34,723 nt of DNA, taken from the NCBI GenBank assembly GCA_964644525.1, contig CAZXWC010000011.1, positions 1 through 34,723 of the forward strand. The letters run 5' to 3'. Positions 23,598 to 33,125 of the stretch are shown here, piece by piece; positions within the stretch are counted from its first letter, which is position 1, and each line of letters begins with the position of its first letter. The notes under the pieces were generated by a model that was not told where the DNA came from, made no database searches, and was given only the letters and a program-made list of their open reading frames with translations. The position numbers were made by a program, and so were the translations under genes. Source of the stretch: BM714 sp964644525 (GTDB lineage: Bacteria; Bacillota; Clostridia; Peptostreptococcales; BM714).

Positions 23598-24326
23598 ATG
23601 AACAAAGAAAATAAAATCCCTCAACATATAGCGATTATCATGGACGGAAATGGAAGATGGGCAAGACAGAGGGGTCTTCCTAGAACTGCAGGCCACAAAG
23701 CGGGAGTAGAAGCTATTAGAGAAGTTATTGAAAACTGTTCGCAAAGAGGAATAAAATATTTAACCTTATACGCATTTTCAACTGAAAATTGGAAAAGGCC
23801 TCCAAAAGAAGTTTCAGCCTTGATGGAATTGCTTGTTTTTTATTTAAAAAGGGAAATTGAATCTCTCAATAGAAACAATGTTAAAATAATTGTTATAGGG
23901 GACATTACAAAACTCCCGGTTAAAGCTCAAAATGAAATAAAAACAGCAACGTCAAAAACTTGTCAAAATACGGGGCTTAATGTTGCGATAGCAATAAATT
24001 ATGGGGGCAGACAGGAATTGGTTCATGCCATAAAGCAAATATCGGTTGAATATGCTGGAAAGCCCGAAGAAATAGACGAGTTGACGGTTTCTTCGCATTT
24101 GTATACTTGTGATATGCCTGATCCTGATTTAATTATTCGCCCAAGCGGAGAATTGAGAATAAGTAATTTTTTGCTATGGCAAATTGCTTACAGTGAATTT
24201 TGGTTTTCAAATGTTTTATGGCCTGATTTTAACAAGGAGCATTTAAATGAGGCAATAGCTTCTTATGGCCAAAGAAATAGAAGATATGGTGGATTGGATT
24301 CTAAAGACCGGAAGGTGAAAAAATGA
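23598..24326 (+). CDS. uppS: Undecaprenyl diphosphate synthase
   Basis: cis-Prenyltransferase that makes the C55 lipid carrier for cell wall synthesis from farnesyl and isopentenyl diphosphate. 242 residues. Motifs: IIMDGNGRWARQRGLPRTAG (catalytic Asp16), YLTLYAFSTENWKRP, and IIRPSGELRISNFLLWQIAY with EFWFSNVLWPDF near the end. ATG 23598 follows GGGTGA. The stop overlaps cdsA by four bases (ATGA), so it is the head of the uppS-cdsA-dxr-rseP-ispG-polC operon. Confidence 0.97.
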   Translation: MNKENKIPQHIAIIMDGNGRWARQRGLPRTAGHKAGVEAIREVIENCSQRGIKYLTLYAFSTENWKRPPKEVSALMELLVFYLKREIESLNRNNVKIIVIGDITKLPVKAQNEIKTATSKTCQNTGLNVAIAINYGGRQELVHAIKQISVEYAGKPEEIDELTVSSHLYTCDMPDPDLIIRPSGELRISNFLLWQIAYSEFWFSNVLWPDFNKEHLNEAIASYGQRNRRYGGLDSKDRKVKK

Positions 24327-25144
24327 TAAAAAGAACACTTTCTGCTGTGATAGGCATTCCGATATTTGCTTTTATTGTTTACAGTGGCGGGAACTTGCTT
24401 ATGCTGTCGATAATAATTGTGACAATGATAGCAATACATGAATATGTCAGGACTTTTGAAAATGCGAATAAATATGACGACGGAAACAAGAAATTGAACT
24501 ATTATCGCATATGGCTATGGTTTTCCACGCTCATGTCTTACACTGTTTTCTATTATGCGGATTTTGAAATTGGATATGAAGCGCCATTTATTTTTGTAGT
24601 GTTGTTTGGAATAGCCTTAATTGAGATGATTCAACCTTCCGGCCAAAGCAATATAAGCAAGGATATGATGTATGGATATATTTATATAACGCTCTTTTTC
24701 AGATTTGTATACTATACATCGCAATTGGAAAACGGGTTTTTAGTATGGCTTATTTTTATTATTGCCTGGTCTACTGATACATTTGCATACTTTACAGGTT
24801 TATTTTTTGGTAGAAAAAAACTTGCGCCCGCAATAAGCCCCAAAAAGACTGTCGAAGGGGCACTTGGAGGTATTTTAGGATCGGCGATATGTACTTTTGT
24901 ATATTCGACCATATTTATTCCGCAGATGGCATCGGTTTCAATAATATTAGGTCTTGTCGGAAGCGTGGTTTCACAGATGGGAGATTTACACGCTTCTATC
25001 ATAAAGAGACGCAACGGAGCAAAAGATTTTGGACATTTGATCCCCGGACATGGCGGAATCCTCGACAGATTTGACAGCATATTGTTCACGGCTCCATTTG
25101 TCTATGTTTTCTATATATTTTTGCAAGGAATGGGAGTGATATAA
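24323..25144 (+). CDS. cdsA: Phosphatidate cytidylyltransferase
   Basis: Integral membrane enzyme that makes CDP-diacylglycerol from phosphatidate and CTP, the precursor of phosphatidylglycerol and related lipids. 273 residues with several hydrophobic helices, the first covering about residues 6-38. The family signature is complete: SIIKRRNGAKDFGHLIPGHG followed by GILDRFDS. A second conserved block is AWSTDTFAYFTGLFFGRKKL then APAISPKKTVEGALGG. Translation starts in the ATGA overlap with uppS, and the stop overlaps dxr by one base. Confidence 0.97.
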   Translation: MIKRTLSAVIGIPIFAFIVYSGGNLLMLSIIIVTMIAIHEYVRTFENANKYDDGNKKLNYYRIWLWFSTLMSYTVFYYADFEIGYEAPFIFVVLFGIALIEMIQPSGQSNISKDMMYGYIYITLFFRFVYYTSQLENGFLVWLIFIIAWSTDTFAYFTGLFFGRKKLAPAISPKKTVEGALGGILGSAICTFVYSTIFIPQMASVSIILGLVGSVVSQMGDLHASIIKRRNGAKDFGHLIPGHGGILDRFDSILFTAPFVYVFYIFLQGMGVI

Positions 25145-26292
25145 TGAAAAATCTTGCGGTATTGGGTTCTACCGGTTCGATAGGAAGGCAAACCTTGGAA
25201 ATTGTAGAAGAATATTGTGAGGAATTCTCGGTTAAGCTGTTAACATGCAACAAGAATATTGAATTACTGACAAAACAAATTGAAAAATTCAAGCCTGAAT
25301 ACGCAGTTGTATGCGATAGAATGGCTTTTGAAAATATTTCAAAAGATAATACAGGAGTAAAATTTCTATATGGAGATGAAGGCATTTTACAAGCCCTAGA
25401 AAGTATAGGGGTGGATATCGTAGTAAATGCTTTGGTGGGGATTTCAGGTATGATACCTACTCGCCATTCAATAGGATTGGGTGCGGATGTTGCTCTTGCA
25501 AATAAGGAAACCATTGTTACGGCCGGGAAACTAATCATGTCGGACGCTGCAAAAATGGGTGTGGAAATTTTGCCCGTAGACAGTGAACACAACGCAATTT
25601 TTCAATGCTTAAATGGAGAAAAGAAAGAGTCAATAAAGAATCTTATTTTAACAGCCTCGGGAGGGCCATTCAGGGGAATGTCGAGAAAAGAACTGGAAAA
25701 AGTGACAAAAGATGATGCTTTGGCGCATCCAAATTGGAAAATGGGTAAAAAAATCACTATAGATTCGGCTACTATGATGAACAAGGGTTTTGAAGTATTG
25801 GAAGCTAAGTGGCTTTTTGATGTGGATCTTGATAAAATAAAAGTTGTCTTGCATCATCAAAGCATTGTTCATTCCATGGTTGAATTCAATGACGGCAGTG
25901 TTATTGCTCAAATGAGCAATCCAGATATGAAGCTTCCAATAGGATATGTTCTTTTTAAAGGGGAGAGAATGCCGTTGGGCATTGAGCCGCTTGACTTGAG
26001 CAAAATAGGCACACTCACATTCGAGGATCCTGATAAAGAAGTTTTTCCTTGTCTCGAGTATGCATATGAGGCAGGTAGGATTGGCGGGACATATCCCGTT
26101 GCCCTGAATGCTGCAAACGAAGTGCTTGTAGAAGCATTTCTAATGGGAACAATCGGATTTACAGATATTCAGAACAACTTAAGAGATATACTAGATACAC
26201 ACAAATCCATTCAAAATCCGGATTATGAATCAATAATTCAAACAGACCATATGACCAGGGTACTTATAAGTAATAAATTGAGGAACAGGTGA
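25144..26292 (+). CDS. dxr: 1-deoxy-D-xylulose 5-phosphate reductoisomerase
   Basis: First committed step of the non-mevalonate isoprenoid pathway; converts DXP to MEP using NADPH. 382 residues. NADPH-binding motif VLGSTGSIGRQTLEIVEEY at the N-terminus; ALANKETIVTAGKL; metal and substrate motifs LPVDSEHNAIFQCL, TASGGPFRGM and HPNWKMGKKITIDSATMMNK. The start shares a base with the cdsA stop (TAATG). With ispG three genes later it shows that this organism makes isoprenoids through the MEP pathway, feeding UppS in the same operon. Confidence 0.98.
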   Translation: MKNLAVLGSTGSIGRQTLEIVEEYCEEFSVKLLTCNKNIELLTKQIEKFKPEYAVVCDRMAFENISKDNTGVKFLYGDEGILQALESIGVDIVVNALVGISGMIPTRHSIGLGADVALANKETIVTAGKLIMSDAAKMGVEILPVDSEHNAIFQCLNGEKKESIKNLILTASGGPFRGMSRKELEKVTKDDALAHPNWKMGKKITIDSATMMNKGFEVLEAKWLFDVDLDKIKVVLHHQSIVHSMVEFNDGSVIAQMSNPDMKLPIGYVLFKGERMPLGIEPLDLSKIGTLTFEDPDKEVFPCLEYAYEAGRIGGTYPVALNAANEVLVEAFLMGTIGFTDIQNNLRDILDTHKSIQNPDYESIIQTDHMTRVLISNKLRNR

Positions 26293-26296
26293 TAGT

Positions 26297-27295
26297 ATGA
26301 CAACATTTTTGTATTTTATTTTGGTTTTTGGAAGCATAATATTTTTCCACGAATTTGGACATTTTATAACTGCTAAACTTTCAGGCGTGCTTGTACATGA
26401 ATTTTCGCTTGGAATTGGTCCGAAAATTTTTAAACATAAAGGGAAAGAAACAACTTATTCAATTGGAATTTTCCCAATTGGAGGGTATGTGAAGATGGAA
26501 GGGGAAGATGACGAATCCGATCATAAAAAAAGTTTCAGCGCTAAGTCACCATTTAGAAGGTTCATGATTATTTTTGCCGGACCTTTGATGAATTTTGTGC
26601 TGGCATTTCTTATTTTCTTTTTATTGTTCGTATTCATAGGCGCTCCATCTACAACAGTAAATGAAATTTTACCCGGGCTTCCTGCGGAGACAAGCAATTT
26701 GCAAGAAGGTGACAGAATAATAAGGATAAATGATGAAAGAATCGATGAATGGGGAGACATACTGGAAAGAGTCTCAAATTCGACCGGGACTTTAAAGTTG
26801 ATTATTGAAAGAAATAATGAAGAAGTTGCAATAACGATTAATCCAGTTGTAGAAGAAGGAAGAAATGTAATTGGAATTACTCCAACAATAGAGAGAAGTT
26901 TAATATATTCAATAGGAATGGCTTTTGATAGACTGTGGTTTGTTTCTACAAATATTTTCACATTCCTTGGTGATTTAATACATGGAAATGAGCTTGAGGG
27001 AGAAGTGGTTGGACCGATAGGAATAATATCTATGGTAAATGAAGCGTCTCAATACAGTATTCTTTCTGTTCTTTCACTTGCCGCAGTCATTTCAGTAAAT
27101 CTTGGAATAGTTAATCTTTTGCCATTGCCGGCCCTTGATGGGGGAAGGCTGGTTTTTATATTAATTGAAATATTGAAAGGAAGCCCAATCGATCCCAAAA
27201 AAGAGGGTTTTGTACACTTTGCGGGTTTCGTTATTCTTATGATATTCATGGCTTATATGGTAGTTAAGGATTTGGGACGATTGCAACTCTTTTAG
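26297..27295 (+). CDS. rseP: Site-2 protease RseP/RasP (membrane zinc metalloprotease)
   Basis: Intramembrane protease that cleaves anti-sigma factors and leftover signal peptides after a first cut. 332 residues. The first transmembrane helix carries HEFGH (His18, Glu19, His22); a second helix FAGPLMNFVLAFLIFFLLF follows at about 100. One PDZ domain lies at about 120-200 (GLPAETSNLQEGDRIIRIN). The third zinc ligand is Asp281 in LLPLPALDGGRL, and a last membrane helix ends the protein. ATG 26297 has an AGGTGAT site. Its location between dxr and ispG is the usual Firmicute arrangement. Confidence 0.97.
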   Translation: MTTFLYFILVFGSIIFFHEFGHFITAKLSGVLVHEFSLGIGPKIFKHKGKETTYSIGIFPIGGYVKMEGEDDESDHKKSFSAKSPFRRFMIIFAGPLMNFVLAFLIFFLLFVFIGAPSTTVNEILPGLPAETSNLQEGDRIIRINDERIDEWGDILERVSNSTGTLKLIIERNNEEVAITINPVVEEGRNVIGITPTIERSLIYSIGMAFDRLWFVSTNIFTFLGDLIHGNELEGEVVGPIGIISMVNEASQYSILSVLSLAAVISVNLGIVNLLPLPALDGGRLVFILIEILKGSPIDPKKEGFVHFAGFVILMIFMAYMVVKDLGRLQLF

Positions 27296-27308
27296 AAGGA
27301 GACCAGCT

Positions 27309-28370
27309 ATGATTATAAGGCGTAAAACAAAAAAAATATTTTGCGGTGGAATACCCATAGGGGGGGACAGCCCTATCAGCATACAGTCAATGACTAATAC
27401 AAAAACGTGGGACATTGCAAACACTTTGTCACAAATATATCGCTTAGAGAAAGCGGGTTGTGAAATCATAAGGCTTGCAATCCCAGATATGGATTCGGCG
27501 CAGGCAATAGGTGAGATTAAAAAACATACCAATATGCCAATTGTTGCGGACATTCACTTTGACCACAGGCTGGCTTTGGCTTCAGTTGAAAACGGGGCTG
27601 ATAAAATAAGGATAAATCCAGGCAACATTGTAAGAAAAGATAACCTTGAAAAAATAGCTCTGTCATGCATGAAAAGAAGCGTGCCAATACGTATTGGAGT
27701 TAATTCGGGATCTTTAAGCGGCAGAATAAGAAAGAAATACATCCACGCTACTGTTGATGCAATAACGGAAAGCGCATTGGAGTATATTGGTCTTTTTGAA
27801 AGTTTCGGATTCGAAGACATGATTGTGTCAGTAAAGTCATCAGATGTAATTACAACTGTAGAATCTTATAGAAAACTATCAAAAGAAACAGAGTATCCCT
27901 TGCATATAGGGGTTACTGAAGCAGGAACATTCTTCAAGGGAAGCGTCAAATCGTCAATTGGAATAGGCAGCCTTCTGATTGACGGTATTGGTGATACGCT
28001 CAGGGTTTCAATAACAGGTGATCCGGTCAAAGAGGTTAGAATTGCTAAAGAAATATTGGGAACACTGGGGATACGAAAATGCGGGTATAAAATAATATCA
28101 TGCCCTACATGCGGAAGAACAACGGTAGATTTGGAGAAGTTGGTCAATTCTGTCGAAAAAAGAATAATTGACGAAAATTTGCAAGAAAAGCCAATAACGA
28201 TTGCTGTTATGGGGTGTGAAGTAAACGGACCTGGAGAAGCAAAGGAAGCTGACATTGGAATTGCGGCTTCAAAAGGAAAAGTATTTTTATTCAGAAAAGG
28301 GAAAATAGTCGGCAAATCAAATCCTAAAAATATTTTGGACTTGCTGATTTCAGAGATAAAGAAAATATGA
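27309..28370 (+). CDS. ispG: 4-hydroxy-3-methylbut-2-enyl diphosphate synthase (IspG)
   Basis: Iron-sulfur enzyme of the MEP pathway that converts MEcPP to HMBPP. 353 residues. An N-terminal TIM barrel opens with GGDSPISIQSMTNTKTWD and holds IVADIHFDHRLAL and ADKIRINPGN. The [4Fe-4S] ligands are Cys265 and Cys268 (SCPTCGRTTVD), Cys303 (VMGCEVNGPGEA) and probably Glu310, with spacing like E. coli IspG. ATG 27309 follows AGAAGGAGA. polC starts 14 bases after its stop. Confidence 0.98.
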   Translation: MIIRRKTKKIFCGGIPIGGDSPISIQSMTNTKTWDIANTLSQIYRLEKAGCEIIRLAIPDMDSAQAIGEIKKHTNMPIVADIHFDHRLALASVENGADKIRINPGNIVRKDNLEKIALSCMKRSVPIRIGVNSGSLSGRIRKKYIHATVDAITESALEYIGLFESFGFEDMIVSVKSSDVITTVESYRKLSKETEYPLHIGVTEAGTFFKGSVKSSIGIGSLLIDGIGDTLRVSITGDPVKEVRIAKEILGTLGIRKCGYKIISCPTCGRTTVDLEKLVNSVEKRIIDENLQEKPITIAVMGCEVNGPGEAKEADIGIAASKGKVFLFRKGKIVGKSNPKNILDLLISEIKKI

Positions 28371-28384
28371 GGGAGTATTAAAGC

Positions 28385-31300
28385 ATGGAAAAACCTTTTG
28401 CAATAAATTCACTCAAGATAGAAAAAATAAAGTACTCGAGAAACAAAAAGAAACTTCATGTTCATATAAACGAACCTTTTGTATCGGAAAAAGCTGAAGT
28501 CGTTAAAACCCACCTTAAAAAAAAGTTGGGTTTTTTGAATGAAATCGAATTGCTTTGTATAAATGAGCAAAAAAAACCGTTCAACTCATTTAGGGGATTC
28601 GTCAACAGTTATAAAAGCAAGTATCCCTATTTGAATGGAATAATAGAAAAAATCGAATTGAAGGATGATTCGGAAAAATATCATGAAATGATTGTTTATT
28701 TAATAATTGACAATGAAATCAACAGAAACAGAATAAAACAGGTCATATTTAAAAGTTGCGAGGGTAGAGAACCTGTAATAAGCTTTAAGAACATTGCAGA
28801 AAAAAAGACATTTCTGACGGATGAAGCCAAAGAAATAGAAATAAAGGAAGCCCTTAGTGACTTTTCATACGGAAATAAAAACAAATCAAATAATCCAAAT
28901 AAAAATTATAAATTAAAAGGAAAAGTCACGTCCATAAGCGATGCTATTCTTAATGAGGAAAGCACGGCCTTGGTCGAGGGCGTCGTTGTTAATAAAAACA
29001 GAAAAGTCCTAAAAAGCGGAAAAATACTTGAAATTGTTTATTTGACCGATTATACGAATACTTTGGCGGCAAAACAGTTCCTTCAACCGAATGAAAAAGG
29101 CTTTGCTGGAATTGAAAAAGGTGACCAGCTAAGAATAAAAGGCTATATGAGATACGACAAATTTGAAAGAGAAAACATTATGTTCACAAATTCTTTTGAA
29201 AAGATGCATGATAGAGACAAGAGGGTTGATAGCGAACAGACGAAGAGAATTGAACTGCATTGCCATACAAATATGAGCAGTATGGATGGAGTTTCTTCAA
29301 CCGAATCGTTATTTCGAAGAGCATCTGAAATGGGACATGAGGCTTTGGCAATAACTGATCATGGGTGTGTACAAGCATTCCCTGAAGCTTATAAGTGCAG
29401 TTGCAAGTACAATATTAAAGCAATATATGGCATGGAGGGTTATCTTGTTGACGATGACATTAAAATTATTATTGCAAACCATAACGATGAAAAAACAATA
29501 AAAAAAGATGGCGAATTTATCGTTATTGACATAGAAACAACAGGACTTTCATTCAAGAATGACCGAATAACTGAAATTGGTGCTGTAAAAATTAAAAACG
29601 GGAACATAGTTGATTCAATAAATTGGTTAATAAATCCTCAAATGGAAATACCTCAGAAAATACAAGATTTGACCGGCATAACGAATGAAATGGTGAAAGA
29701 CGCTCCGAAATTGAATTCTATCATTGAAGAAATTAAATTATATTTTGGAGAATATCCTATAGTTGCACATAATGCTGTTTTTGACTATACATTTATGAGA
29801 AATGCTTTTGAGGCTTATGGTGAATCAATTGAAAATACAGTTATAGACACTGTTGAAATGGCTAAACTAATACTTCCTGAATTTAAAAGATACAACCTTA
29901 AATCTCTATGCAAAAAATTGAAAATAGATCTTGAAAATCATCACCGTGCTTCGGATGATGCAAGGGCTGCAGCTGAAATATTCATAAACATGCTTGAAAA
30001 GCATGAGAGTGACGATTTGGGAATGATAAATGAAGAAGCAAAAAGTAAAATTGATTTTAAGAAATCAAAAACGCATCATGTGACCATGTATGCAAAGAAC
30101 AGTGAAGGCTTGCGTAATTTATACGAACTTGTGACAATGTCCCACATCGATTATTTTTATAAGAAACCCAGGATTGTTAAGAGTGAGCTTACGAAAAAAA
30201 GAAAGGGGCTCTTAATTGGGACAGCATGTGAAGCCGGGGAACTTTTCCAGGCTGTTTTGGAGCAGAAAAAAGATGAGGAATTAAATGAAATCATATCATT
30301 TTATGATTTTACAGAGATACAACCGCTTGAAAATAATCAATTTTTAATTGAAAAAGGAATTGTTTCAGGTTTTGAAGATTTGATTTCAATAAACAATAAA
30401 ATTGTCAAACTGAGTGAAGCAAACGGAAAAATGGTAGTTGCAACTGGAGATGTTCACTTTGTAGAACCTGAAAATGCAATAAACCGTGAAATATTGATGA
30501 GCGGGCAGGGGTTTCAAGACTCGGCAAACCAGCCGCCACTATACCTTAAAACAACAAATGAAATGCTTGAGGAATTCAAATATCTCGGGCATGAAAAAGC
30601 CGGGGAGGTTGTAATAGAAAATCCTGCCAAAATAAACGAAATGATTGAAGATATTTTGCCAATTCCATTGGAAACATTTCCGCCTGAAATTCCGGGTTCA
30701 GAAGAGAAACTCAGAGATTTATGCTACGAAAAAGCGGAAAGGCTTTACGGGAAACCACTTCCCGAAATACTCGAAACAAGGCTCGAAAGAGAACTTCAGT
30801 CAATAATTGGCAACGGATACGCTGTCATGTATATTATAGCTCAAAAGCTGGTTTCAAAATCACTTGAAGACGGCTATCTTGTAGGTTCTAGGGGTTCGGT
30901 AGGCTCGTCTCTGGCTGCAACAATGAGCGATATTACAGAGGTCAATCCGCTACCGCCCCATTACTTGTGTGGAAAATGCAAATACAGCGAATTTTTTACT
31001 GACGGTTTTTACGGAAGTGGAATTGATCTTCCTCAGAAAAATTGTCCCATATGTGGCGAAATATTGAAAAAAGATGGACAGGATATACCGTTTGAAGTAT
31101 TTCTGGGTTTTGAAGGAGACAAGGAACCCGATATTGATTTGAATTTTGCTGGTGAATATCAAGCTGTGGCCCATAAATACACCGAAGAACTTTTCGGCTC
31201 AGGAAAGGTTTACAAGGCTGGAACAATCGGCACAATAGCAACAAAAACAGCATATGGCTTTGTAAAAAAGTTTGTTGAGGAAAACGAAAAACATGTTTCA

Positions 31301-32557
31301 AAATATGAGATAAACAGGCTTGTTGATGGTTGTACGGGTGTAAAACGGACAACAGGACAACACCCTGGGGGGATAATGGTTGTTCCGCAAAATAAAGACA
31401 TACACGAATTTACACCGGTTCAAAAACCAGCCAATGACAAGAATACAGATGTAATAACAACTCATTTTGATTACCATGCAATAAGTGGAAGATTGCTCAA
31501 GCTTGATATTTTGGGACACGATGCGCCGTCCACTTTGAAGTTTTTACAGGAATTGACCGGAATTGATCCGGTGGGAATACCTCTTGACGAAAAGAAAACA
31601 ATGAGTCTTTTTACTGGGGCTGGTGCTTTGAATTTATTGGATAATGAGGAATACTTTGATATAGGATCAATAGGAATTCCGGAATTTGGGACCAAATTCG
31701 TAAGACAAATGCTTGCGGATACAAAACCAACGACTTTTGCTGAATTGGTGAGAATAAGCGGTTTGTCACACGGGACTGATGTATGGATAAATAATGCGCA
31801 GGAACTTGTCAGATCGGGTATTGCTGAACTCAAGGATGTAATATCGACTCGTGACGATATTATGAATTATCTTATACAGAAAGGCTTGCCGGATAAGAAT
31901 GCCTTTAAAATAATGGAAAATGTCAGAAAAGGCAGGGGGCTTAGAGAAGAAGATATTGATTTAATGAAAAATTCCAATGTGCCGAAATGGTATATAGAGT
32001 CTTGCAATAAAATCAAATACATGTTCCCCAAAGCCCATGCCTCGGCATATGTTATGATGTCTTACAGGATTGCGTATTTTAAAGTGCATTATCCTTTGGC
32101 TTTTTATGCAAGTTATTTTACAAATAAAGTTGTAGATTTCGACTCCGAGCTTATTTGCCAAGGACCCGCAAAAATAAGAAGAAGAATCAAAGAATTATAC
32201 GGCAATTCAAATAAACTGAAGCAGAAGGAAAAAGATCAGCTTACAGTTTTAGAGGTTGCATATGAAATGTATAGTCGTGGATATTCGTTTGAAAAAATTG
32301 ATATTTACAGATCTGAGCCAAAACGATTCACGATTGATGACGGAAAATTATTGTGTCCATTGTTGAGTCTTCAAGGGCTTGGTGAAACAGCAGCATTAAG
32401 CTTGGCGGAAGAAAGGTTGAAAACAAGTTTTTTATCGATTGAAGATATGTCTTCAAGGACGAAATTGTCAAAAAAAATCATTGTAAAATTAATGGAAAAC
32501 TGTTGCATGGAAGCACTTCCGGAGACAAATCAATTGGAAATGTTTAGTTTGCAATAA
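28385..32557 (+). CDS. polC: DNA polymerase III alpha subunit, Gram-positive PolC type
   Basis: Main replicative polymerase of low-GC Gram-positives, with built-in proofreading. 1390 residues, slightly shorter than the roughly 1440 of Bacillus. Order: N-terminal domain, OB fold at about 170-280, PHP domain starting at HCHTN (292-296) and interrupted by the DEDDh exonuclease at about 375-540 (IDIETTG with Asp382 and Glu384; AHNAVFDYTF; HRASDDARAAAE). The PHP domain resumes, followed by the polymerase core. A zinc site has Cys862, 865, 887 and 890, and the catalytic PDIDLNF carries Asp916 and Asp918. ATG 28385 follows GGGAG. It ends the uppS operon; the rimP promoter overlaps its last codons. 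Confidence 0.98.
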   Translation: MEKPFAINSLKIEKIKYSRNKKKLHVHINEPFVSEKAEVVKTHLKKKLGFLNEIELLCINEQKKPFNSFRGFVNSYKSKYPYLNGIIEKIELKDDSEKYHEMIVYLIIDNEINRNRIKQVIFKSCEGREPVISFKNIAEKKTFLTDEAKEIEIKEALSDFSYGNKNKSNNPNKNYKLKGKVTSISDAILNEESTALVEGVVVNKNRKVLKSGKILEIVYLTDYTNTLAAKQFLQPNEKGFAGIEKGDQLRIKGYMRYDKFERENIMFTNSFEKMHDRDKRVDSEQTKRIELHCHTNMSSMDGVSSTESLFRRASEMGHEALAITDHGCVQAFPEAYKCSCKYNIKAIYGMEGYLVDDDIKIIIANHNDEKTIKKDGEFIVIDIETTGLSFKNDRITEIGAVKIKNGNIVDSINWLINPQMEIPQKIQDLTGITNEMVKDAPKLNSIIEEIKLYFGEYPIVAHNAVFDYTFMRNAFEAYGESIENTVIDTVEMAKLILPEFKRYNLKSLCKKLKIDLENHHRASDDARAAAEIFINMLEKHESDDLGMINEEAKSKIDFKKSKTHHVTMYAKNSEGLRNLYELVTMSHIDYFYKKPRIVKSELTKKRKGLLIGTACEAGELFQAVLEQKKDEELNEIISFYDFTEIQPLENNQFLIEKGIVSGFEDLISINNKIVKLSEANGKMVVATGDVHFVEPENAINREILMSGQGFQDSANQPPLYLKTTNEMLEEFKYLGHEKAGEVVIENPAKINEMIEDILPIPLETFPPEIPGSEEKLRDLCYEKAERLYGKPLPEILETRLERELQSIIGNGYAVMYIIAQKLVSKSLEDGYLVGSRGSVGSSLAATMSDITEVNPLPPHYLCGKCKYSEFFTDGFYGSGIDLPQKNCPICGEILKKDGQDIPFEVFLGFEGDKEPDIDLNFAGEYQAVAHKYTEELFGSGKVYKAGTIGTIATKTAYGFVKKFVEENEKHVSKYEINRLVDGCTGVKRTTGQHPGGIMVVPQNKDIHEFTPVQKPANDKNTDVITTHFDYHAISGRLLKLDILGHDAPSTLKFLQELTGIDPVGIPLDEKKTMSLFTGAGALNLLDNEEYFDIGSIGIPEFGTKFVRQMLADTKPTTFAELVRISGLSHGTDVWINNAQELVRSGIAELKDVISTRDDIMNYLIQKGLPDKNAFKIMENVRKGRGLREEDIDLMKNSNVPKWYIESCNKIKYMFPKAHASAYVMMSYRIAYFKVHYPLAFYASYFTNKVVDFDSELICQGPAKIRRRIKELYGNSNKLKQKEKDQLTVLEVAYEMYSRGYSFEKIDIYRSEPKRFTIDDGKLLCPLLSLQGLGETAALSLAEERLKTSFLSIEDMSSRTKLSKKIIVKLMENCCMEALPETNQLEMFSLQ

Positions 32558-32577
32558 TTTTGGGAATATGCTAAAAT
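32549..32577 (+). promoter_or_regulatory. Predicted promoter for the rimP-nusA operon
   Basis: TTGCAA (32549-32554), 17-base spacer, TAAAAT (32572-32577) with TG extension at 32569-32570. The -35 lies in the last polC codons. Start near 32584. Confidence 0.55.
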
Positions 32578-32601
32578 AAGCTAGAATAATATGTGTGCTT
32601 T

Positions 32602-32624
32602 AAAGAGTGGGTTGCCCACTCTTT
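32602..32624 (+). terminator. Hairpin in the rimP leader, terminator or attenuator
   Basis: AAAGAGTGGG (32602-32611), loop TTG, CCCACTCTTT (32615-32624), a perfect 10-bp stem. The tail ATTCTGTTTAT is only partly U-rich. It may end polC transcription, and because it lies after the predicted promoter it could also act in the leader of the nusA operon. Confidence 0.55.
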
Positions 32625-32649
32625 ATTCTGTTTATAAGGAGGGAATAAA

Positions 32650-33111
32650 ATGGCAAAGAAAAAAGTGAGTGAGCTGACAAGAGGAATTTTGTTGCCTTTT
32701 ATTGAAAAAAACGACTATGAATTGGTTGGAATTGAATTTGTAAAAGAAGGAAAAGAACGCTACTTGCGCGTATATATTGATAAGCCTTCGGGAATTGGCA
32801 TTACCGATTGTCAGAAGGTGAGTGAATACTTGAGTAATCGTCTTGATAAAATGGATCCAATAGAAGAAAATTATTTTTTGGAAGTATCGTCCCCTGGAGT
32901 TGAAAGAGTTTTAAAAACAGACTCTGAATTTAAAAAATATTCAGGCGAAATTATCGAAGTAAAACTTTTCCAACCCATAGGCGGCAAAAAAATCTTAAAG
33001 GGAAAATTGCTGGGAACAGTAGATAATCAATTAGAAATCGATGTGGAGGGAACCAAAACTTCCATTCCAAGAGATAAAATCGCAAAAGTGAAAAAAATAT
33101 TTGAATTTTGA
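32650..33111 (+). CDS. rimP: Ribosome maturation factor RimP
   Basis: Needed for maturation of the 30S subunit. 153 residues with the two-domain layout: N-terminal alpha/beta domain containing YELVGIEFVKEGKERYLRVY, IDKPSGIGITDCQKVSEYLS and the conserved NYFLEVSSPGVERVLK, and a C-terminal small barrel with GKLLGTVDNQLEIDV. ATG 32650 follows AAGGAGGGA. It is the first gene of the rimP-nusA-ylxR-ylxQ operon, the standard Firmicute order. Confidence 0.97.
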   Translation: MAKKKVSELTRGILLPFIEKNDYELVGIEFVKEGKERYLRVYIDKPSGIGITDCQKVSEYLSNRLDKMDPIEENYFLEVSSPGVERVLKTDSEFKKYSGEIIEVKLFQPIGGKKILKGKLLGTVDNQLEIDVEGTKTSIPRDKIAKVKKIFEF

Positions 33112-33125
33112 TGGGAGGGAAAACA

